A stretch of 26,610 nucleotides of DNA from Tritrichomonas musculus (lineage: Eukaryota; Parabasalia; Tritrichomonadida; Tritrichomonadidae): contig JAPFFF010000318.1 of NCBI GenBank assembly GCA_039105265.1, positions 1-26,610 of the forward strand, in the 5' to 3' direction. The position numbers and the translations under genes are program-made. Shown here in pieces: positions 19,970 to 26,610 of the stretch. The notes under the pieces were generated by a model, which did not search any database, was not told where the DNA came from, and saw only the letters and a program-made list of their open reading frames with translations. Numbering within the stretch: position 1 is the stretch's first letter; each line of letters starts with the position of its first letter.

Positions 19970-20035
19970 CCTCATGTCACCACCTCATGTCACCACCTCA
20001 TGTCACCACCTCATGTCATCACCTCATGTCACACA
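19970..20035. repeat. 13-bp tandem repeat upstream of polymerase
   Basis: About five head-to-tail copies of a unit close to cacctcatgtcac lie in the noncoding gap between the fibre-like gene and the polymerase. They could bind a regulator or be simple slippage. Confidence 0.75.
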
Positions 20036-20132
20036 CCACATATCACGTCACACAACGGTTCACATAACGTGGTTCAACTGTAAACACACTACTTTTTTTC
20101 AATTAAGCCCACCCTAATTTTTTTAGCGTGTC

Positions 20133-20142
20133 AATTTTTTTA
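20133..20142 (+). promoter_or_regulatory. T-run motif upstream of polymerase B
   Basis: It reads aattttttta, eleven bases before the polymerase ATG. A second T run (taattttttta) lies about 17 bases further upstream. Confidence 0.4.
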
Positions 20143-20153
20143 TCACCACACAA

Positions 20154-23100
20154 ATGCCATTTGCCATATCCGAATTAATCGCAATTGAAAACTGCACTTA
20201 TGATGAGGACACAACCACATACATTGATAACGACTCACTCATCATCTCCGAACATAGCAATGACGTCATCCCATCATACGATAACATTGATACACCACTT
20301 AACGATGACGATGATGTTGAACTCATATTTGACGATGACGATACCGCATCACTTGACGAAGACGATGATGTTGAACTTATATTTGACGATGATGATGATA
20401 CCATTACAACACCACTTAACGATGACGATGATGCATCACTTAACGATGACGATGATGTTGAACTTATATTCGACGACGATGATGCTACCATCACAGCACC
20501 AGTTACAGTACCACTTAACGATGACAATGATGCAACACATAACGATGACGAGTTAGCATCAGCTGAAGATGAGTCTGCATTTTATGACATGGGTGATTCA
20601 CTTTCGATGACGATTCCGCATCACTTAACGATGACGATGATACAACACCACTTAACGATGACGATTATACAACACTTAACGATGACGATGATGCATCACT
20701 TAACGATGACGAATTAGCATCAGATGAAGAAGAGCCTACATTAGATGATGATTATGCAACACTTAACGATGACGATTATACAACACTTAACGATGACGAA
20801 TTAGCATCAGATGAAGAAGAGCCTACATTAGATGACGATGCAACACCACTTAACGATGATGCACAACTTAACGATGATGATGTTGACGCTATTGAACTAG
20901 TTGATGAACCACTTAATAACACAACACATAGTGAAGAAGTAGTTGAACCCATTGATGAACACACTAAGTTGATGATTGAAGATGTTAATGCTGTTAATTT
21001 CATTGACGAACCAGTTAATAAACATGCCAAGTTGATGATTGAATATGTTGATGCTGTTGATTTCGTTGACGAACCCGTTAATGAACACGCTAAGTTGACG
21101 ATTGTTAATGTTGATGCTATTGATTTCGTCGATGAATCAGTTGAGTATTGTACTATTGACGTCAAACCATGTGAAGTTACATATGATAGCAATGGTAACA
21201 TTATCGACATTGAAGTATGTGATTATGAAGTTGAAGATGATTGTTTCGATGAAGTCGGACAATATGATGATGATAATGTTGTTAAGTTTGAACTACACAA
21301 GGTAGTACGTGAAACAGGCGATGTTATTGATGTTAAACTCTATGCTGAGTCCAAATACGAACCAGACCTTGAGATTGAAACCATTGATATTGCTGCTGTT
21401 GAAACATATCAATACGATGATGACAACAAACATGCCATCACTAATATTGAGAATAGCGGTTCACTTAAGTTATACCGTCGTAATTACATAATGCCACCAT
21501 ATGATATTATTGATTTCGATTCAGATGATGATCAGAAGTTAATCCTAGTTGATGATTACGAAGCCAATACGAATGATGTTGATGTCACCACTGTAAATAA
21601 TGATGTTGAACACGTAACAGATCTTACCAATGCCGTTATTGAATATACACCATTCACATTCATAGCTACATCCACGATTATTAACACTCTACAAATGATT
21701 GATGATGACCAATACAATGATGATGAATTCATTCTTTCACTTATGGATGCAGCTGAACGCTTGTATGGAGACCATTACTACGATGAAACTAAGTATCAAG
21801 ATGAGTTGGAACGTATGATGACTGCTGCTAACAATCATGATGCATTCGAAGTTAATATTGATAACAACATTGAAACACAACATGCATTCATACAAGTGTT
21901 GAGATATATTCGCGATAACAGATCACGCTTTCCCACAGCAAGTGTATTAAGTTATGATAATGAAGATAGACATCTAAAATCCTTTCCAATAAACAATGAG
22001 CTAACTATTGATGAAGTAATCGATGGAATACTTGGTAACATTACAGTTGAACAATTCGGTTCTGATACTGATCCAGAAGTTAATGCTGATTACATCCCAG
22101 TTAAGTTTGTTGTTACCTTCTATAAGTTAACTAAACGCAATGGTAAAACAGTATTTCAAGAGAAGATTAATGGTGAATATGTTGATGTTGCAACAGTTGA
22201 TTCATTCCGCAACTCATATGATGGTGCATTCTTTCCATACATTAACCTCATCCCATCACTTGACTTATCACGTTATCAGATCTTTCACGAGGTTGATGCC
22301 AGAAACTATACTGACAACTGCTTCGTATATGCATGCATTCAGTCAGGTGTATTCACTAAAGATGAGATTGACATGTTACGTGGTATGATACACACACGTT
22401 CAGTACCCATCAATATGATACTCAAAATAGCTAGTGAAATGCAATGCCACTTCATTGTATATCGCATTGATGAATCACGTGATGTTAAACATCAAAAACA
22501 CTTAAGCATTGACACACATAAGAACAGTAATGTGACTGCTGATAGAGTGGTTAGGTTGCTATTATACAAAGACCATTTCATGATTGATAACAATGAGAAG
22601 TTGCCAATCACCACCTATTACATTGAACATAAAGATGAACTCGATGAAAAACATGCTGACATTCCAGTTGAAAAACGATTTCACATCAGAGGCGTTAATC
22701 AAACAGGCTATCCACTTTACACCACTGCTGATTGGACAGGTAATGATTTCACTAAGGTATTCCGCAAGATGTTTGAATGCAACTGCTTTCGTGAGATTAA
22801 TCAATGTGAACAAAACATATTAACAACCTGTGAGTATGACAACCACTTGAATGATTACATTGAACTCGACTATGATGAAACGTTATATTGTAAAGAAGAA
22901 TCATCTGATGCCAAACATATTACACCATGGAAAGCAGTTTACTACGCTGACTTTGAAACAGATGTAACTGTATCACCACACCAACCATACTTATGCTGTG
23001 TGTATGATGGTGTTAAATGTAAAGAGCCTTACACTGGTGATGACATCGCAAAACGATTCTTAAATGATCTACCCAATCACTCATTGATTTACTTCCACAA

Positions 23101-24979
23101 TCTTAAGTATGACGTATGTTTCTTCATCAACGAACCAGGTTGGAAGGCTAGTGTCATTAAACGTGGTGGTACCATCTTACAAGCAGTCATGAAACAATAC
23201 ATACCCATCAAACAGTGGGATAAAGTCAAACATACATATGTAACTAAGAACATAACTAAGCGTTTAACATTCCGTGACAGTTACTCACTCATACCAGCGC
23301 CACTATCACAGTTTGGTAACATGTTCAACCTCAATGTACATAAAGAAATCATGCCATACAAACTCTACACAGCAGCTAACATCAAACGTAAGATGATACC
23401 ATTCGATGAATTCAAAGATCAATATCGCAACGAACACATTGATGATATGTCAGCATCTGAACTCGATCAAGCTTACTTACAACTACTCATCAATGCTAAA
23501 GTAGCTGAGTCATATGATGAAACCACACACATGATTGATATTATGAAGTATGCTCAATTCTACTGTGAACATGACTGCATCACACTCGCTAATGGTATAC
23601 GTAAGTTTGATCATGACCTCAATGAAGTGTTCAAGAAAGCTAACAACAAATTCCCCGGCATTAACCAGTACATATCAATCAGTGCAATCGGCTACGACTT
23701 CGCACGCACATATGGTTGCACTAAAGACTGCTTCACACTATCAGGCAAGCCACAGAACTTCATCCAACGTTGTGTAAGTGGTGGTAGAACAATGACAGCT
23801 AACAATGAGAAGCAATATGTTGAAGGTAAGATACAGGACTTCGATGCAGTCAGCTTATATCCATCAGCTATGCACATCATGCCAGGCATACCAAAGGGTA
23901 AACCACAAGTTATACCATCAAACACAACTCACGATCAACTCATGTGTTATGATACGTTCTTCATTGAGATCAACATCAAACACATAAAGTGTAAGTCAAC
24001 TAACCCATATAGGTTTGGTCAGGTATTCATACGCAATGAAGAAGGCACTAAACTGTTTTGTAACCAACCAGTTGACCACTTCTACATTGACAAGATTGGT
24101 TTGATTGATTTGATTGCAGCTTATGATATTGAATATGAATTCTTACGTGGTTACTACTTCAATGATGGTTTCAATTCATCCATCAACACATTCATTGATA
24201 CACTATTCGAGTTACGAAAAACATACAAGCGTGAACATAACCCACTTGAGAAGACCATCAAGTTGTTACTCAACTCAATCTACGGCAAGTCAATATTAAA
24301 GCCAATCACAGATGAAGTCAAGATTATTAACAGAGATGATATCATACCATTCATTTATCGCAAATACAACTACATCAAAGAGGTTGTTGACAATGGTGGT
24401 AATAAAGTATTCGTTAAGATGATTAAACCAATCAATAAACACTACAACCTACCACAGTTTGGTGCATCAGTGTTATCATGGAGTAAACACATCATGAATC
24501 AAGTCATGACACTCGCTGAACAGAATGACATAGCAATACACTACCAAGATACTGATAGCATGCACTTAAATGAAGATGATGTTGATAAGTTAGCTGCTCT
24601 ATTCAAAGCAACATATGGTAAAGACTTAATTGGCAGTGATATGACACAGTTTCATTGTGACTTCGATGTATTCCCAGGTGCAGTTGGTAAGATACACTCA
24701 CGTAAGCTCATTGCATTAGGTAAGAAGTCATATCTTGATATACTCGTTGATGAACATGGTAATGAAGACTATCACATTAGAATGAAATCAATACCAAAGC
24801 AATGCATCATTAACAAGTGCAAACGCATGAACATCACCGTTGAAGAACTGTATGAACGTATGTATCATGGTGAAGCAATTACATTTGACTTAACTGATGG
24901 TTGCAACTGCTTCAGAAAGACAAAGACATTTCAACAAGTTACATTACCACAATTTACCAGGACAGTTCAATTCAAGTAA
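20154..24979 (+). pseudogene. Polinton protein-primed family B DNA polymerase with OTU-like segment, broken
   Basis: The replicative enzyme of the element. From the ATG at 20154 it opens with acidic repeats rich in LNDDDD, then repeats of the type VDAVDFVDEPVNEHAKL. An OTU-like segment follows: DNCFVYACIQSG near 22310 (Cys) and YKDHFMID near 22570 (His). The 3'-5' exonuclease shows YADFETD (about 22943), YFHNLKYD (about 23090) and YCEHDCITL (about 23560). The polymerase core shows FDAVSLYPSAM (about 23841, motif A), LLLNSIYGKS (about 24262, motif B), YQDTDS (about 24543, motif C) and LGKKSYLD (KxY). This is the protein-primed branch used by Polintons. The copy has about one break; the catalytic part looks whole. 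At about 1,600 codons it is longer than most Polinton polymerases because of the acidic region. Confidence 0.95.
20285..20880 (+). repeat. Acidic codon repeat tract in the polymerase gene
   Basis: Imperfect repeats built from cacttaacgatgacgatga encode runs such as LNDDDD and VELIFDDDD. Unit lengths vary, which points to slippage or unequal exchange inside the gene. The complementary strand has serine-rich open frames that are shadows. Confidence 0.8.
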
Positions 24980-25020
24980 CGTTACAGTAATTCAATTAAA
25001 ACATTGCAATTCATCAATGT

Positions 25021-25033
25021 AAATTTTTATTCG
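25021..25033 (+). promoter_or_regulatory. T-run motif upstream of 102-aa gene
   Basis: It reads aaatttttattcg, eleven bases before the ATG at 25045. Confidence 0.4.
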
Positions 25034-25044
25034 CATCACAAACC

Positions 25045-25353
25045 ATGTCTGTCACTAGCTTTGTTCAAACAATCAAACCAACTAATGATGATAAGTTAAT
25101 TGTCTATCTTGATAGTAAGATATACCCTATTGATTTTGGCATTAGTGTTCGACCATTACTAGTCATTGATGGCAACAGAACCATTGACATGAATGAGTTG
25201 ATTAACATCTTTGGTAAGGTACCATACATAACTGTACGTGAGAATCGTTATCGAACAGTATATCGTGATCCAATGCTGTTAACCATTGACTTAACACCAA
25301 GACAATTCACATCAACTAATGATGAAACTCATACCTATTACGACGAATGGTAA
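25045..25353 (+). CDS. Unknown 102-aa Polinton protein
   Basis: An intact small frame 65 bases after the polymerase stop. It begins MSVTSFVQTIKPTNDDKLIV and looks like a compact alpha/beta domain with alternating hydrophobic residues (KLIVYLDSKIYPIDFG, RPLLVIDGNRTIDMNELI). The end is polar and acidic (DETHTYYDEW). No membrane helix, cysteine cluster or catalytic motif is seen. The start follows the T-run motif, which ties it to the same expression group as capsid, ATPase and polymerase. It may act with the polymerase, for example in replication, but this rests on neighbourhood only. Confidence 0.6.
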   Translation: MSVTSFVQTIKPTNDDKLIVYLDSKIYPIDFGISVRPLLVIDGNRTIDMNELINIFGKVPYITVRENRYRTVYRDPMLLTIDLTPRQFTSTNDETHTYYDEW

Positions 25354-25425
25354 ATGGGTATTCGTTTAAGATTTCATAATCAGGATGATCGATTAAATCA
25401 ACGTAACTCATTTGGTGTAAGTTAA
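25354..25425 (+). CDS. Possible 23-aa microprotein
   Basis: An ATG begins directly after the stop codon of the preceding gene (taaatg) and reads MGIRLRFHNQDDRLNQRNSF to a stop three codons on. The zero-gap arrangement recalls integrase and its follower in the left block. At this length it may be chance. Basic and polar composition is the only visible property. Confidence 0.25.
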   Translation: MGIRLRFHNQDDRLNQRNSFGVS

Positions 25426-25445
25426 AGTTAGTGTTTGATAATAAG

Positions 25446-25541
25446 CATCAAGTGATACACTATGTTATACATCAAGTGATACACTATGTTATACATCAAG
25501 TGATACACTATGTTATACATCAAGTGATACACTATGTTATA
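25446..25541. repeat. Four perfect copies of a 24-bp tandem repeat
   Basis: Four identical head-to-tail units of 24 bases, starting catcaagtgatacac. The length is a multiple of three, and one frame would read HYVIHQVI repeatedly, but no ATG precedes it in that frame. Perfect identity suggests a recent expansion. Confidence 0.9.
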
Positions 25542-25571
25542 CATCATGTAACATCACACACACCATTAAAC

Positions 25572-25721
25572 ATGTCATGCAAACGCAAAAACAAAAGTGC
25601 AAAAACCAACCGTCTTCGTGAGTGTGTTATGCATTCGATGAGGAATCAACATACGTACCCGGGATTGTACATCAACCCCTCACAGGAAAGGAACTACACA
25701 CACTATGGTTGGGGAACGTGA
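25572..25721 (+). CDS. Possible 49-aa basic protein
   Basis: The frame from the ATG at 25572 reads MSCKRKNKSAKTNRLRECVM and ends in YTHYGWGT. The N-terminal part is strongly basic, which could suit nucleic acid or nuclear import, and the C-terminal part is rich in Tyr, Pro and Asn. The frame is open further upstream through the 24-bp repeats but without an ATG. No T-run motif is present, so confidence is low. It lies between the 102-aa gene and a SINE. Confidence 0.3.
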   Translation: MSCKRKNKSAKTNRLRECVMHSMRNQHTYPGLYINPSQERNYTHYGWGT

Positions 25722-25734
25722 TTTAACACGTTCA

Positions 25735-25945
25735 TTACTAGTATACACCTACCGGTAGATGCTTTTTCGTGCTACACATATCACAAGCAATGGCTTACCT
25801 TAGGTGTTGATTCGCTACAGGCTCCATCACAAGTGTGATAAAATAACACGAAAAATCGGTACTGCTATGAATCGAACTCATGCCTGCCGCCGAAGCTGGG
25901 AGACACGCTTCATGACTCAACCACTGTACCACGTCTGGCCAGACA
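25735..25945 (-). repeat. tRNA-derived SINE, minus strand
   Basis: Read on the minus strand, tggtacagtggttgagtc (25914-25931) fits an A box and gagttcgattc (25869-25879) a B box, with a GAAGC/GCTTC anticodon-like stem between them. The acceptor arms do not pair, so it is not a working tRNA gene. Downstream of the head two arms with tttttcgtg and cacgaaaaa (about 25765-25789 and 25833-25857) are inverted and could fold into a hairpin. The exact tail and target duplication were not resolved. Confidence 0.6.
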
Positions 25946-26076
25946 CTAGTTAGTTGCAATATGATATTTAAACCATTCCCACTACATTACATAATGCATA
26001 TCATTATAAACACTTAAAATTTTTTCATTTTGTTTTCATATCACATTTCATAATATGATTTTTTATCTCATAGCAA
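25946..26076. other. AT-rich intergenic spacer
   Basis: Nothing seen except the T-run motif near its right end. Confidence 0.4.
26057..26066 (+). promoter_or_regulatory. T-run motif upstream of basic protein gene
   Basis: It reads gattttttat, ten bases before the ATG at 26077. Confidence 0.4.
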
Positions 26077-26302
26077 ATGTCAAGCATCAACACTGAATTG
26101 TTTAACGATACTGCTGTTGTTAAATCACTCAAATCAAAGCAGGGTATTGATAACGAACCTAAAAAGCGTGGTCGTAAAAAGCTATATCAATGCTAGAAGA
26201 CAACAACAAAAGCAGTACCGTGAACGTAAAAAGCAAGAGCTCATTGAGTTGCGTGCATTTAAAGCTAGTGTAACAACCAACATTAGCAGTGATCAAAAAT
26301 AG
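26077..26302 (+). pseudogene. Small basic bZIP-like or NLS-bearing Polinton protein, broken
   Basis: A gene of about 75 codons. The N-terminal part carries PKKRGRKK, which is both a nuclear localisation signal and an AT-hook-like core. Later comes ARRQQQKQYRERKKQELIEL, a run of Arg, Lys and Gln leading into leucines at near-heptad spacing, like the basic region of a bZIP factor. Small proteins with GRKK plus a KQYRERKK helix would be expected to bind DNA, so a regulator or a DNA-condensing protein is likely. The ATG at 26077 follows the T-run motif. The copy has about one break. The next gene converges on it after only 11 bases. Confidence 0.55.
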
Positions 26303-26313
26303 ATCAATCATTT

Positions 26314-26610
26314 TTACAGCTTCATCTTAGGTGGATCACATGGGTTGACCTTAATCGTAACAAACATAGGTGACATCAACTTAACTGGCTGATATTCAAA
26401 GTCAACCAACTCCAACTCAATCTGTTTGAATGAATCAATATTAACAACATTTTTAATTGGTTTACCATACGTTTCAAAGTTCTGTATGATTGGTAAGCCA
26501 TAACGAATGATATGATCGATGCTTGCTATCACTGATGGTGTATACTCAACATCACCCAAGTTGGATTGTATAGCTTGACCTTGCTTTGATATCAAGTATA
26601 GCTTGTTAGC
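26314..26610 (-). CDS. Unknown Polinton-block protein, 5' end off the window
   Basis: A minus-strand frame is open for 98 codons up to the right edge, so the N-terminus is missing from view. The visible C-terminal part includes SVIASIDHIIRYGLPIIQNF and FKQIELELVDFEYQPVKLMS and ends NPCDPPKMKL. It looks like a mixed alpha/beta protein without membrane helix or known motif. It converges on the small basic gene with an 11-base gap, which fits the packing of the block and argues that it is part of the same element. No family is recognised. Confidence 0.5.
   Translation of the reverse strand, partial: ANKLYLISKQGQAIQSNLGDVEYTPSVIASIDHIIRYGLPIIQNFETYGKPIKNVVNIDSFKQIELELVDFEYQPVKLMSPMFVTIKVNPCDPPKMKL

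Noticed and set aside
20198-20527. Serine-rich minus-strand open frame
   Set aside because: Complement of the Asp-codon repeats of the polymerase gene.
25860-25935. Functional tRNA gene on the minus strand
   Set aside because: Promoter boxes fit, but acceptor arms do not pair and the anticodon loop is too long; a SINE head fits better.
1-26610. Non-standard genetic code or programmed recoding to explain interrupted frames
   Set aside because: The same stop codons end neighbouring genes in tightly packed order, and the interruptions are of more than one kind, so decay is simpler.
1-26610. Adenoviral-type cysteine protease gene, expected in many Polintons
   Set aside because: No frame with the His, Asp/Glu and Cys arrangement was recognised; it may lie outside the window or be absent.

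Overview
The window is non-host, mobile-element DNA from an AT-rich eukaryote. No host gene was recognised. Two tRNA-derived SINE heads and a hAT-type MITE suggest an invertebrate animal, but the species cannot be named from this sequence. The coding parts belong to Polinton/Maverick-type DNA elements. These are read here as fossils: most reading frames are long and well kept, but several genes carry a break (roughly six in all), so the copy or copies look fairly young and degraded.

Layout. (1) 1-8061 is a compact left gene block. On the minus strand it holds a proline-rich protein running off the window, a 110-aa protein, an rve-type integrase, a coiled-coil protein, a second coiled-coil protein and a small amphipathic pVI/lytic-like protein. 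On the plus strand it holds a small basic protein, the major capsid protein, a proline-rich protein, a one-pass membrane protein and the packaging ATPase. A minus-strand unknown closes the block. (2) 8062-8513 is G-rich, repeat-bearing noncoding DNA, perhaps an element end. (3) 8514-10240 is very AT-rich DNA with a probable MITE that encloses a SINE head, and a 536-bp hAT-type MITE with a perfect 8-bp target duplication. (4) 10241-18251 is an 8-kb minisatellite of a 20-bp unit, about 400 copies, with a 2185-bp higher-order repeat in its right half. (5) 18252-18566 is a short element with 46-bp inverted arms. (6) 18606-26610 is the right gene block: a fibre-like protein (minus), protein-primed DNA polymerase B with an OTU-like segment and an acidic repeat region (plus), several small genes including a basic bZIP-like protein, a SINE, and a partial unknown gene at the edge.

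The two gene blocks complement each other: integrase, capsid and ATPase are only on the left, and polymerase and fibre-like protein are only on the right. Both also carry a short T-run motif just upstream of most start codons. This fits one Polinton split by about 10 kb of repeats, or two related copies lying near each other. In a living relative, integrase and PolB would insert and copy the element, while capsid, ATPase and minor proteins would build a particle. No adenoviral-type protease gene was found in the window.
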